A stretch of DNA of 64,000 bases. Origin: Fibrobacterota bacterium. Its GTDB lineage: Bacteria; Fibrobacterota; Chitinivibrionia; Chitinivibrionales; Chitinispirillaceae. The notes under the pieces were generated by a model. It made no database searches. It had not been told where the DNA came from and saw only the letters and a program-made list of their open reading frames with translations. Position 1 is the first letter of the stretch; every line of letters starts with the position of its first letter. Location of the stretch: positions 31,904 through 95,903 of the forward strand of contig JAEZKC010000085.1 in NCBI GenBank assembly GCA_023436205.1, given 5' to 3'. The position numbers and the translations under genes are program-made. Positions 1 through 8,380 of the stretch are shown here, piece after piece.

Positions 1-1
1 T

Positions 2-184
2 TCTTTTGTAACAGTTCCATTTGCAGAAGCGGAAGTGATCCTTTCAAGTTTCAAAGCCCGAGGCGGTAGGCAGTCTTTGATTTCCAAGGCGAAACCTGCG
101 GGAAGCTCCGGAAGACCGCGCTCGCGTCAGAGATCTGAAGGTCAGGACAGTCAGCGCGGGAAGTATTTCAAAAAACGCCGCTGA
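2..184 (+). CDS. C-terminal fragment, probable DEAD-box RNA helicase
   Basis: The window opens inside a plus-strand frame that reads 60 codons to a TGA at 182-184. The start reads SFVTVPFAEAEVILSSF, resembling the last strand-helix of a DbpA-type RNA-binding domain. It is followed by a basic, Ser/Arg/Gln-rich tail ending KKRR, typical of DEAD-box helicases that bind structured RNA. The helicase core lies outside the window, so the family is inferred from about 30 residues. The stop abuts the stop of the convergent minus-strand gene with no spacer and no visible terminator. It could also be another basic-tailed RNA-binding protein. Confidence 0.45.
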   Translation, partial: SFVTVPFAEAEVILSSFKARGGRQSLISKAKPAGSSGRPRSRQRSEGQDSQRGKYFKKRR

Positions 185-1585
185 TCAGAAGAACAGGTCA
201 AGATAGGCATGCGTGGCCGGTAACCAGTAATAGTTGCCGGCCATTATTATGTACCAGGGTATCTTTTCATACGATGCTGGTAGTGCAGTTCTTCTTCCGT
301 AAACCACATCCAGACAAACACTCTGACGTAGAACCGGGACGACTGCTCTAAAACCTGTTCCCAGACCCACACCGCTTTGAACGGGACCTTTGAAAGTCAG
401 TACGTCAAGAGGCCCATGGTGCAGCTTGGCATAATCGGCAATCAGGCTGGCATCTATTCTGTAGGTGATTTCGTCTATACCCAGAAAAGGCTGAAGATAG
501 GGAATCGGCAGGGGAGGGGATTTCCAGATTGGCTTGTAATACTTGGCAGAAAGCAGAATTGCGCTGTTTGCTACAATATCCCGTCCCAGACCCCATCCCA
601 GAGCTTTTCTGCCATAACCTCGAATCTGACCTTCTGCACCATAAAGCAGACGGTTGTTTTCCCCCGCATTAGCATTTCGCAAAGTCAGCGCACAGCGTAA
701 GGCCAGCTTGTCATCGAAGAATAGAGGAAGATACCAGCGCAAATCACTGCTGAATTGAATGTAGGGATTGTTTTTGCTATGGTAAAGGTGATTTGACCTG
801 AGTTCTGAATAGAGGACCCATCCTTTTTGGGGGTCGAAAGAAGATGAACGGAAATCATTGACCAGACTAAGCATGCTATAGGCTTCATAGATACGTGTGG
901 TGTCTCTGAACCCGGAAGTATCTTCACTAATTTTTCGACGGTAAGTAGGGGCGGTGCTTATAGCTATGCGGGATTTCGATCCTATTCTTCTGCCCAGAGT
1001 GAATCTGTAATACACATCCAGATTGTCCTCATGAAGCATGATGTCTGGAGAAGTGGCAACCTTTGCCCCAGAAGAGATGAAATATGGGCTGGGGAGGAAT
1101 GGTTTGTACCATGAAACTCCAAGCGATCGGGCATCCCAGAAACTCACACTGGTCGAAAGCTCCTCCATTCGACCTCGAAAATTGCTGAAGGTTCCTTCCA
1201 GTTTTAAACTCCACCAGAATTTCTTTTTACCGTACATCGTGGTGCTGTATTCGCCAGAATAGCCCGGGGTGAACCGTACTGCTTCCTCCAGAACTACAAA
1301 AACATGAACACCATCCTCACGGTTGAAAGGAAAAATATCCACCTTGTTATAGAGTTGAGTCCTGAGAAGTCGTTCACGGGTAATCTGCAGAAGTGAAGAA
1401 TCGAGTTGGAATCCTGTATCAAAGGCAAAAAAAAGCTTCAAAATCTCCGGACGGGTGGTTTTATTACCATAGATTTCTATTTTTCGGATAACTGAACCGG
1501 AGTCCTGTACAGATTGGGGTTCACCAAAAGCTGTCAAGGTGAATAACATTAATACGAGAGGAACTAAGATTTTTTTTACTGCCAC
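185..1585 (-). CDS. BamA/TamA-like outer-membrane surface antigen, single POTRA
   Basis: About 466 residues. A hydrophobic signal peptide (VKKILVPLVLMLFTLTAFG) is followed by one POTRA-like unit (starting VIRKIEIYGNKTT, about 75 residues) and a C-terminal 16-strand-type barrel region. The barrel contains SSFDPQKGW and the family's RGYG motif (GAEGQIRGYG), both typical of the Omp85/Bac_surface_Ag family. BamA has five POTRA repeats and TamA three, so this short form is probably an accessory Omp85 protein that inserts or exports outer-membrane substrates; the substrate is unknown. I chose the GTG at 1585 (GGAAAAG upstream) because the frame's upstream ATG at 1669 lies inside rnpB. Convergent with the helicase fragment. 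Confidence 0.82.
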   Translation of the reverse strand: MAVKKILVPLVLMLFTLTAFGEPQSVQDSGSVIRKIEIYGNKTTRPEILKLFFAFDTGFQLDSSLLQITRERLLRTQLYNKVDIFPFNREDGVHVFVVLEEAVRFTPGYSGEYSTTMYGKKKFWWSLKLEGTFSNFRGRMEELSTSVSFWDARSLGVSWYKPFLPSPYFISSGAKVATSPDIMLHEDNLDVYYRFTLGRRIGSKSRIAISTAPTYRRKISEDTSGFRDTTRIYEAYSMLSLVNDFRSSSFDPQKGWVLYSELRSNHLYHSKNNPYIQFSSDLRWYLPLFFDDKLALRCALTLRNANAGENNRLLYGAEGQIRGYGRKALGWGLGRDIVANSAILLSAKYYKPIWKSPPLPIPYLQPFLGIDEITYRIDASLIADYAKLHHGPLDVLTFKGPVQSGVGLGTGFRAVVPVLRQSVCLDVVYGRRTALPASYEKIPWYIIMAGNYYWLPATHAYLDLFF

Positions 1586-1610
1586 TTTGATGATCTTTTC
1601 CAAAAAAAGG

Positions 1611-2001
1611 TGACGGAGGGTCTGTAAGCCGGGTTCTGTCTTTCCCGAGCGATCGGGAGAGGCAGCCATTTATCTGGCCCCGAAAAAATCGGGACATTGA
1701 GCGACCCACCCGAGGAGACTGGAAGCGGACCACTTCCTCCCTTGCGGGAATCTCCCCCTACTTGGTCTTGCACCGGATAGGGTTTACCTGCTCCCGAGTG
1801 GCTTTCGCTTTTCGGGACGGTGGGCTCTTACCCCACCATTTCACTTCTCACCCCTTCCCGACGATGTCGTGAAAGAGCGGACTTCTTTCTGTGGCACTTT
1901 CCGTACCCTTGCGGGTCCCCTTTTAACAGGGTATCCTGTCCTGCGGTGCCCGGACTTTCCTCTCCAGCTTTAAGCTGAAGCGACTGCCCGATCCTCCGTC
2001 A
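1611..2001 (-). ncRNA. rnpB: RNase P RNA
   Basis: Catalytic RNA of RNase P, which matures tRNA 5' ends. On the minus strand the 5' end carries GAGGAAAGTCCGGGC followed by ACCGCAGGACAGG, and the 3' end carries ACAGAACCCGGCTTACAGAC; both are the highly conserved bacterial RNase P core blocks that build P4. The termini pair perfectly as P1 (TGACGGAGG at 1993-2001 with its complement at 1611-1619), which fixes both ends. About 391 nt, normal for a type A RNA. The minus-strand sequence just past P1 has a run of seven T (1602-1608) that may help termination. The next gene begins only about 25 bases downstream. Confidence 0.96.
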
Positions 2002-2147
2002 TTTTTTGGAAAAATAATCTCCGCACCGCAATTATTCGATTTCCCTGTACTAAAATTACTAAAATGGTGAAGTATTAGCCATAGATGAGGTGAAAGTGCT
2101 GGTAATAAGTGCACCGGTAAATTAATTTTTTCTCAGGGGGGTTGTTC

Positions 2148-2228
2148 ATGCTGAACTTGACAACATATCCTGAATCTGCCAGTGTCGTTCTAATTACTTC
2201 AGATTTTCAATTGGAAATTAGTCTGTGA
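2148..2228 (+). CDS. Putative 26-residue leader ORF coupled to the histidine kinase
   Basis: ATG at 2148 is preceded by a G-rich Shine-Dalgarno (GGGGGG, spacing 6) that is stronger than the one before the kinase. The frame encodes 26 residues (MLNLTTYPESAS...) and stops at TGA 2226-2228, overlapping the kinase GTG start (2225) by 4 bp in the GTGA arrangement typical of translational coupling. The peptide has no recognised family. It may be a leader that delivers ribosomes to the kinase start, or chance. It is too short to judge by codon use. Confidence 0.35.
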   Translation: MLNLTTYPESASVVLITSDFQLEISL

Positions 2229-4771
2229 TTGAAATAGGACATCTTCGTTTTAGCGATTTGCAGCCATTAATGGATTCCATAGCTGATCCTATGATAGTGA
2301 AGGACAAGAACCACTGCTGGGTTTTGGTCAATGATGCTTTCTGCACATTCACCGGCTACAGCCGTGAGGAGCTTCTTGGAAAAACAGATCACGACTATTT
2401 CCCTAAGCCTCAGGCTGACGTGTTCCATCAAAAGGATGATGAAGTTTTTTCCACAGGCCAGGAGGTGGCTTCCGAGGAATTCATAACCGATTCTTCCGGA
2501 GTGGAACACACAATTTACACTAAAAAGCGACTTTTCATCGGCAACAATAATGAGCCTTTTATTGTTTGTAGCATCTTTGATATTACAGAGCGAAAACAGT
2601 TTGAGAAGAAAGTTTCCGATTTAAATTCAGAACTTGAAATTCGTGTTCGGGAAAGAACCGCCGAGTTGGCTTTAGCCAATGCACAACTTCAGGAGGATAT
2701 CCGCAGGCGGGAAAACATTGAACGGGCACTCAGGCTCAGTGAATCCAGGCTGGAAGCACTTGTAAAGCTTAATCAGCAACGGTTTGAATCAGAGCATGAA
2801 ATGATTATGTATGCCCTCGATGAAGCTATCAAACTGACCAATAGTCGTATTGGCTACATCGGATTTGTTGATCCTGAGGGAAAAAATATACAGATGTATG
2901 CCGGTGCCGGTCCTGATTATCTGGCAAATCATATTGGCGAAACTGATCCCTGCTATGAACTGAATCGATTTGGTTTGTGGGTGGAGGCCTTTAGAACTGA
3001 AGGGCCGGTTATTGAGAATGACTATGTCAAAACTCCCGAAATGGCTCAATTTTCTCAGTTCTATACTTCCATGCAGAGGCATATGCATGTGCCTGTGCTT
3101 GATGATGGAAAGGTGGTCATCATTGTGGGGGTGGGAAATAAAGAAAGTCTCTATGATGATTCCGATGCCCGTCAACTTACACTACTGATGGACGGCCTTT
3201 GGAAAAAACTCCGGAAGCGCAGGGCTGAGCAGGAACTTCACCGTGAAAAGGAGTTGCTTTCGATCACCATGAGAAGTATCGGTGAAGGAATGATTTCCAC
3301 TGATATTGCGGGGCGCATTGTACTGGTGAACGAAACAGCTGAGCGACTCATCGGTGTCTTGGCTCAGGATGTGCGGGGATTGCCCTTGCAGAAGGTATAC
3401 TGCATCAAAAATGAGCGCACTGGTGCCATAATGGCAAATCCCGTTGAGGAAATTCTTCAGGGAGACGGCAGATCATCAGTCGGTTTCCCGGCTGTCCTGG
3501 TTTCTAAAAAAAACCGGACCGAGTACATCGTGCATCATTGCGGTACCCAGATTCGTGATTCAAACGGTGAACTTATCGGCGCCGTTATCATTTTCAGGGA
3601 TATTTCAGAAAAAAGGCGAATGGAGGAAAAACTCTCCAATTCTGAAAAACTTGAATCACTTGGCGTGCTGGCCGGAGGAATCGCCCACGATTTTAATAAC
3701 CTGCTCACCGGCATTTTCGGATTTATAGAGCTTGCAATAGCCAAAGCTGAAAGCGGTCAGAGTGGAGAGGTGGTCAGTACACTTCAGGATACCGTTGGGG
3801 TGCTTGATCGAGCCAGAGATCTCACCCAGCAGCTGCTTACCTTTTCCAAGGGTGGTTCTCCGGTTGTGAGGACCGCCTCCATTGATGAAATCCTTAAAAA
3901 AAGCGCCCGTTTCATGCTCAGCGGATCCAATGTCAAATACGAACTGGATCTGGAAGAGAACCTCTGGGCCTGCAGAGTGGACCCCAACCAGATTGGGCAG
4001 GTATTCGATAACATCATTATTAATGCCAAGCAGGCTATGACCCATGGAGGCAGTCTTTCTCTTACAGTGGAAAATGTGACCATTGACAAATGTGCTGCCT
4101 CTGTTATGAAGGCCGGCAACTACGTGCGGGTCACATTCTCTGACCATGGGCCAGGAATCGCTCCAGAAATCCTGCCTCGAATTTTCGACCCTTTTTTCAC
4201 TACCAAAAAGACCGGCACAGGTCTCGGGCTCGCCATTGCCTATTCTGTTATAAACAAGCATAACGGTTATCTGGATGTTAAATCGGTGATAGGCGAGGGA
4301 ACAACCTTCATTATTCACTTCCCGGCAGATGAATCCAAACGGGTCATCGCCACTAAAGAGATAGCTCCGCATTATAATGGTAAAAAGAAGGGAAGAATTT
4401 TACTGCTCGATGATGAACATTTCATCCGTAGAACTGCTCAAATGATTCTGACGAGGCTTGGTTTTGAAGTGGTTCTTGCCGAAAAGGGCGAGGAGGCACT
4501 GGAACTCTTCAAAGAAAACTTTGATAGCGCCAGAATTGAACTGCTGATACTTGATCTGTCTATAGCCGGTGGTATGGGCGGGCAGGAAACACTTCAGAAA
4601 ATCCTGCAGATAGATCCTAAAGTCAAGGCGATCGCCTCAAGTGGTTACTTCAATGATCCTGTAATGGCCTACCCTCAGCGTTATGGCTTCAAAGACGCAC
4701 TGCGAAAACCCTACACTATAGCAGAACTTGAGGCGATGTTGAAGAAACTGTTGGAGACGGAATCGGTTTAG
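2225..4771 (+). CDS. Hybrid sensor histidine kinase (PAS-GAF-PAS-HisKA-HATPase-REC)
   Basis: Soluble 848-residue two-component sensor with no membrane segment. Order: PAS (about 8-118), coiled coil (about 120-170), GAF-like domain (about 175-335), second PAS (about 345-460), HisKA with H-box AGGIAHDFNNLL (phosphoacceptor His488), HATPase_c with N-box NAKQAM and G-boxes DHGPGIAP and GTGLGLAI, then a C-terminal receiver with the acidic pair Asp729/Asp730, phosphoacceptor Asp777 in LLILDLS, and the conserved Lys in ALRKPY. The HDFNN H-box puts it in the family of soluble NtrB-like hybrid kinases. No response regulator or output gene is adjacent, so the phosphorelay partner is elsewhere. GTG start, coupled to the upstream mini-ORF. 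Its stop overlaps the convergent metallopeptidase stop by 3 bp. Confidence 0.93.
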   Translation: MIEIGHLRFSDLQPLMDSIADPMIVKDKNHCWVLVNDAFCTFTGYSREELLGKTDHDYFPKPQADVFHQKDDEVFSTGQEVASEEFITDSSGVEHTIYTKKRLFIGNNNEPFIVCSIFDITERKQFEKKVSDLNSELEIRVRERTAELALANAQLQEDIRRRENIERALRLSESRLEALVKLNQQRFESEHEMIMYALDEAIKLTNSRIGYIGFVDPEGKNIQMYAGAGPDYLANHIGETDPCYELNRFGLWVEAFRTEGPVIENDYVKTPEMAQFSQFYTSMQRHMHVPVLDDGKVVIIVGVGNKESLYDDSDARQLTLLMDGLWKKLRKRRAEQELHREKELLSITMRSIGEGMISTDIAGRIVLVNETAERLIGVLAQDVRGLPLQKVYCIKNERTGAIMANPVEEILQGDGRSSVGFPAVLVSKKNRTEYIVHHCGTQIRDSNGELIGAVIIFRDISEKRRMEEKLSNSEKLESLGVLAGGIAHDFNNLLTGIFGFIELAIAKAESGQSGEVVSTLQDTVGVLDRARDLTQQLLTFSKGGSPVVRTASIDEILKKSARFMLSGSNVKYELDLEENLWACRVDPNQIGQVFDNIIINAKQAMTHGGSLSLTVENVTIDKCAASVMKAGNYVRVTFSDHGPGIAPEILPRIFDPFFTTKKTGTGLGLAIAYSVINKHNGYLDVKSVIGEGTTFIIHFPADESKRVIATKEIAPHYNGKKKGRILLLDDEHFIRRTAQMILTRLGFEVVLAEKGEEALELFKENFDSARIELLILDLSIAGGMGGQETLQKILQIDPKVKAIASSGYFNDPVMAYPQRYGFKDALRKPYTIAELEAMLKKLLETESV

Positions 4772-5523
4772 CTTCTAAGCAGCCTTCGCATATTTTCCTT
4801 TTCCCAGGCGATCCACTGATCGTAGAAGGGAAATTTGCGTTCCGCTGTTTTAAATTCCTTGCCGTGTACAACTCTTCGTCCATTTACAGTTTTGGGTGGA
4901 ATGGCTATGTGCAGCATCTCATGGTACATCACTCCATAGATCACATGTTCTGGCACTAAGGGAGAGTCGTAAATCCCTGAAATAGTGATCAGGTTGAAAG
5001 GATCACCATTGCGGTCTATACGGGTGGTCTGATAGCTGATTTTGGATTTGTTCTGTCCCCAGCGGACATAGGAGGTGATGCTGTTTTTGAAGTATGCTTT
5101 ATTTATGGTGTTGAAGATGAGCTTCAGGTCATAGTTAAAACCTTTAGTCTGATGATCGAAAATAAGCGGGTTGATTCTGGATACTCGCTCCCTTCTTACA
5201 CCTTGGCTATACATGTACTCTCTTATTCTATTTTCCAGTTCCCGTTTCATTTTGGTAAAACCCGCAGCGCAACGGTCTTTTCTGGCTATGGGCAGAGAGG
5301 CCCAACGCAGAAGACATTCCTTAATTTCCTGAGGAGGAGCCTCAAGTACGGCCGGAATAAAAAGCGTACGCTCTCCCGTTTTAAAATCTACACGTACCCT
5401 CCAGCCTTTCTTCAACCTTCTATTCACTACTATTGTGACTTTTTCGTAGGTCGTGCGCTGATCATGCGTTCTATATTGATTTTGAGGGTTTTTCTGCCGT
5501 GAGGATAGAAAAGAATAATTCAT
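4768..5523 (-). CDS. SprT-like zinc metallopeptidase
   Basis: About 251 residues. The C-terminal third has the zinc-peptidase signature YHEMLH (two His ligands and the catalytic Glu) followed about 20 residues later by HGKEFK, supplying a third His; this spacing is that of SprT/Spartan-like domains. The N-terminal region is basic and contains no membrane segment. The family is linked to proteolysis of DNA-protein crosslinks in eukaryotes, but bacterial members are mostly uncharacterised, so the substrate is unknown. A longer reading uses TTG at 5544, which overlaps the kinase stop; I prefer ATG 5523 with AAGGAG 12 bases upstream. Last gene of the PEGA-kinase-peptidase minus-strand operon. Confidence 0.72.
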   Translation of the reverse strand: MNYSFLSSRQKNPQNQYRTHDQRTTYEKVTIVVNRRLKKGWRVRVDFKTGERTLFIPAVLEAPPQEIKECLLRWASLPIARKDRCAAGFTKMKRELENRIREYMYSQGVRRERVSRINPLIFDHQTKGFNYDLKLIFNTINKAYFKNSITSYVRWGQNKSKISYQTTRIDRNGDPFNLITISGIYDSPLVPEHVIYGVMYHEMLHIAIPPKTVNGRRVVHGKEFKTAERKFPFYDQWIAWEKENMRRLLRS

Positions 5524-5540
5524 GTTCCTTTTTGACTCCT

Positions 5541-7409
5541 TCAATTCGCAGTTTGCAGCTGACTGATTGCCACGATTTCTGCTTCCGCCTTTTTGTATCT
5601 CGCATTCTCAGGGCTCGAGGAATATATATTCATCACTTTATTCCAGGACACAAGTGCCAGAGTGCGGTTTTTGGCAGTAGGTGATTGTTGTAAAGTCTCA
5701 CCCCTCACTTCAGCAATATAATACAGTGCATCCCTGCATATTTCAGTTCTGTTACGGGCTGTGCTTGGTTTGGTCAATGAAAGTTCCAGGTTTTTAAGTG
5801 CGATTTGAGGATTTCCGCTTTTTTGCAGCATTCTGCCCTTAAGCAGATAAAATTGAGCATCCTCTATATGAATACTTTCAGCAATGTTGAACGATTGGCT
5901 GCTCCCTCCTGATTCCAAACATGCCTCAAGAAGCATGAGGGTGATTTGTGGGTCACCTTTGAATTGGACGTGTGCCTCACTAAGCCATTTTACAGCATCT
6001 TTCCATTTTTTCTGACTGTATGCCTCTCTTCCGGCTGTGACCGGGTCGATATTGGTTTTTTTTGGAATATTTTTAGGAGTGACGGGATGTTGCTCTGTTT
6101 TCAGAGAAACCTTTTCCGCTAACTGAGAGGAAACTTTTACCGGTTGATTTTTCAGATCAACTGCAGGTTGTGTATCAACACTACTTTCTTCTTTTACCTC
6201 ATCTATCGAGACGAGTTGCAGGCTATCTTCAAATTTCTCCAGGGGAGTCAGGTTTTCGATTGGATGTTTCAGGGAAACTGCCTTATTAGGATAAAGAAGG
6301 AAAGCAATTAAGGAAGCAGACAGTACGGTGCAAACAGCTAAAGCTTTTAGAGGAAACGCTTTGTTTTTTGTCATAATAGGAAAACTGATCCCCGGTTGTT
6401 TTATAAAAGACTGGAGAATGTATTCCGGGGTAAGATCAGTAAGTTTTTTGTGTGCTGTATATAGCTCGTTTAAAAGTTTTTCCATGTCCGGAAATCTTTT
6501 TTCCGGGTCGTTTTCAAGACAGCGGAGCATAATTTTACTTAAGGCGGACGAGATGGGGAAGTCGAAATCCGATGGTTTTTTGAAGTTGTTCAGCATGCGG
6601 CTTTTCATGAGGCTTGATAGCCTGTCCTGTGGAAATGTTTTAACCCCGGTAAGCATCTCATAAAGAATAGTTCCGAAGGAGTAGATATCCGATCTGCAGT
6701 CGATGTCTTCACCATCCATCTGTTCTGGAGAAAGGTAGTGCAAAGTACCAACAATACTGCCTTCCATGGTATGAAGACTTGCCTGAACGGGCCTTGCAAT
6801 ACCGAAATCCCCGAGCTTAACTTCACCTTTGAATGAAAGCAGAATGTTAGCTGGTTTGAGGTCACGGTGAATTATTCCGTTATATTTTTTACCGTAAATG
6901 TCCAGTTCCAGTTTATGTGCATGGTGGAGGGCTGCGGCAACTCCAAGAGCTATGGACATGCATACAATATCAGGGAGCTTTCCTACTTCCCTCAGGAATT
7001 GCTGAAGAGTTGTTCCTTCAACAAATTCCATTTCGATAAAGGGGCGTCCCCGCCATTCGTCAATATTGTAAATTTCAACTATATTGGGATGGTGCAGTTT
7101 AGCCGTTATCTTTGCTTCAGTTTCGAACCTGGAGCGGAAATCCTGATGAGATCCGTCAAGTAATAGTTTCACCGCTCGGTATATTTCCAATTTTTCGTTC
7201 CAAATTTTATATACCCTTGCCGAACCACCACAACCCAGTATTTCAATTACATCTCCAGTCCCCAGTTTTTTCGGTTCATCACTGTTTTCGTCCTCATCAC
7301 TAATTGATGACGAGGAATATTCATTAATGGGTAAGGATGGTACTTTTTTGGCTGGTAGTGAACCTTCTACAAATGTCTTTTCTAGATCATCTTCATTAGA
7401 GTAGAACAT
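5541..7409 (-). CDS. Membrane Ser/Thr protein kinase with extracytoplasmic repeat region
   Basis: 622 residues. The Hanks-type kinase domain spans about 50-320: glycine-rich loop GCGGSARV (59-66), ATP Lys81, HRDLKPANIL (catalytic Asp183), DFG (201-203), and activation-loop end GTLHYLSPEQ. A single membrane segment at about 352-373 follows, then a Ser/Lys/Pro-rich linker and a helical TPR-like region (GREAYSQKKWKDAVKWLSEA). Topology is PknB/PpkA-like: kinase in the cytoplasm, sensor outside. It lies 15 bp after a PEGA-domain gene and divergent from tssKLM. In Pseudomonas, PpkA-type kinases switch T6SS on through Fha phosphorylation; a similar role here is inference, since no FHA protein is in view. 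SD AAGGA precedes the ATG. Confidence 0.92.
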   Translation of the reverse strand: MFYSNEDDLEKTFVEGSLPAKKVPSLPINEYSSSSISDEDENSDEPKKLGTGDVIEILGCGGSARVYKIWNEKLEIYRAVKLLLDGSHQDFRSRFETEAKITAKLHHPNIVEIYNIDEWRGRPFIEMEFVEGTTLQQFLREVGKLPDIVCMSIALGVAAALHHAHKLELDIYGKKYNGIIHRDLKPANILLSFKGEVKLGDFGIARPVQASLHTMEGSIVGTLHYLSPEQMDGEDIDCRSDIYSFGTILYEMLTGVKTFPQDRLSSLMKSRMLNNFKKPSDFDFPISSALSKIMLRCLENDPEKRFPDMEKLLNELYTAHKKLTDLTPEYILQSFIKQPGISFPIMTKNKAFPLKALAVCTVLSASLIAFLLYPNKAVSLKHPIENLTPLEKFEDSLQLVSIDEVKEESSVDTQPAVDLKNQPVKVSSQLAEKVSLKTEQHPVTPKNIPKKTNIDPVTAGREAYSQKKWKDAVKWLSEAHVQFKGDPQITLMLLEACLESGGSSQSFNIAESIHIEDAQFYLLKGRMLQKSGNPQIALKNLELSLTKPSTARNRTEICRDALYYIAEVRGETLQQSPTAKNRTLALVSWNKVMNIYSSSPENARYKKAEAEIVAISQLQTAN

Positions 7410-7424
7410 TTTAGGTTTCCTTTT

Positions 7425-8177
7425 TTACCAGATGATGACCGTTGCTTCCAGAACTGCAACACCAGATGTTCCAATAATCAGGCCAATCGTGCGGCGGAGA
7501 GCACAATTATCTGCTTTTGATTTATGTTTTTTATATTCCTGAAGATTTGAATCCTTAAGCATTTCAGCCTTTGTCATATTGTCTGAACTGCTTTTCTGCT
7601 CAATAATCGCCCAAATGAAACCTGCAATAGCACCGATTCCGATTCCAAGTTGCAGCTTCTTTTTATTGTCAAGTAATTGCGGTTTTGAAAGTTGAGGTGA
7701 AATCGTGGTTGGTTTTCCCTGAGTAATAGTGATTTCTTGCGTGTAGGGGAGGTATTTGCCAGCATGTTCAATTTGCAGTCTGTACTCTCCGGGAACCATG
7801 AATTCGTTACTGACGGGGGTTTTTCCAATTTCTGCAGAAATGAATACTCTTGCACCAGGAGGATCAGAATTGATTGTCAGCGAACCAAATTTTGGAGAAA
7901 TTGTCCTTTCCATTTGAAGGTGCTCATTTTCTTTTATTACGATCTGCTCTGATTGACTTGTGTGAGTTGAGGGGTCAATAAAAAGCAGGGTATATGAACC
8001 ACTTGTCAAAAGCTTTTTGTGAACGGGGGATTGTCCGATAAACATTCCATCCAGCCAGATTTCTATGTCATCAGGGTGAGTACTGATGGATAAGGTACCT
8101 TCTCCACCATGTGTTTCGAACAGACATGATGATATTACAATTGATAGAAATACCGGGAGAAAATAGGATCGCTGCAT
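7425..8177 (-). CDS. PEGA-domain exported/membrane protein
   Basis: 250 residues. The N-terminal hydrophobic stretch (YFLPVFLSIVISSC) is a signal peptide with a weak possible lipobox. Two successive PEGA-like beta repeats follow: about GTLSISTHPDDIEIWLDG...GQSPV and GSLTINSDPPGARVFIS...GKTPV. A hydrophobic stretch comes after them (LGIGIGAIAGFIWAII) and another lies at the very C terminus. PEGA modules occur in bacterial surface and kinase-associated proteins; ligand unknown. Start at ATG 8177 because GGAGG lies 7 bases upstream; the frame extends further but without a better start. First gene of the minus-strand operon with the Ser/Thr kinase (15-bp gap), so it may act as a periplasmic sensor partner of that kinase (inference). 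Confidence 0.78.
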   Translation of the reverse strand: MQRSYFLPVFLSIVISSCLFETHGGEGTLSISTHPDDIEIWLDGMFIGQSPVHKKLLTSGSYTLLFIDPSTHTSQSEQIVIKENEHLQMERTISPKFGSLTINSDPPGARVFISAEIGKTPVSNEFMVPGEYRLQIEHAGKYLPYTQEITITQGKPTTISPQLSKPQLLDNKKKLQLGIGIGAIAGFIWAIIEQKSSSDNMTKAEMLKDSNLQEYKKHKSKADNCALRRTIGLIIGTSGVAVLEATVIIW

Positions 8178-8210
8178 TGGACGACCTCCGGTTGTGATCG
8201 GGTATTTCGA

Positions 8211-8239
8211 AATAGAGCGTGAGCTAAGCGGGAGATCAA
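8211..8239 (-). promoter_or_regulatory. Candidate sigma-70 promoter for PEGA-kinase operon
   Basis: On the minus strand: -35 TTGATC (8234-8239), 17-bp spacer, -10 TCTATT (8211-8216), four of six consensus bases in each box. It lies about 34 bases upstream of the PEGA start, in the 203-bp gap shared with the divergent tssK. Confidence 0.4.
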
Positions 8240-8354
8240 ATTCCTTTTGGAATTTTCTAAAAAATATATTTGTCCCGAACTGCAGGATAATATATTTCAA
8301 ATTAGAACGTTAAGATTCCTTTCCAACTCTCTCTCTTTTTCAATTTCCGAAAAA

Positions 8355-8360
8355 TATAAT
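8355..8360 (+). promoter_or_regulatory. Perfect -10 box upstream of tssK
   Basis: TATAAT lies 20 bases upstream of the tssK GTG, but no good -35 box sits 16-18 bases before it. The promoter may be weak or activator-dependent, or this may be chance in A+T-rich DNA. Confidence 0.3.
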
Positions 8361-8380
8361 CTCATTACCTGGGGGGCACT

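Noticed and set aside
1521..1773. Two frames overlapping the 3' end of rnpB
   Set aside because: They read structural RNA; the conserved RNase P core explains the sequence.
2789..3175. 128-residue minus-strand frame inside the histidine kinase
   Set aside because: Shadow of the GAF-coding region; odd His/Ile-rich composition.
3656..4372. 238-residue minus-strand open frame across the histidine kinase
   Set aside because: Fully antisense to the HisKA/HATPase part of a clear gene, no domain pattern, no SD.
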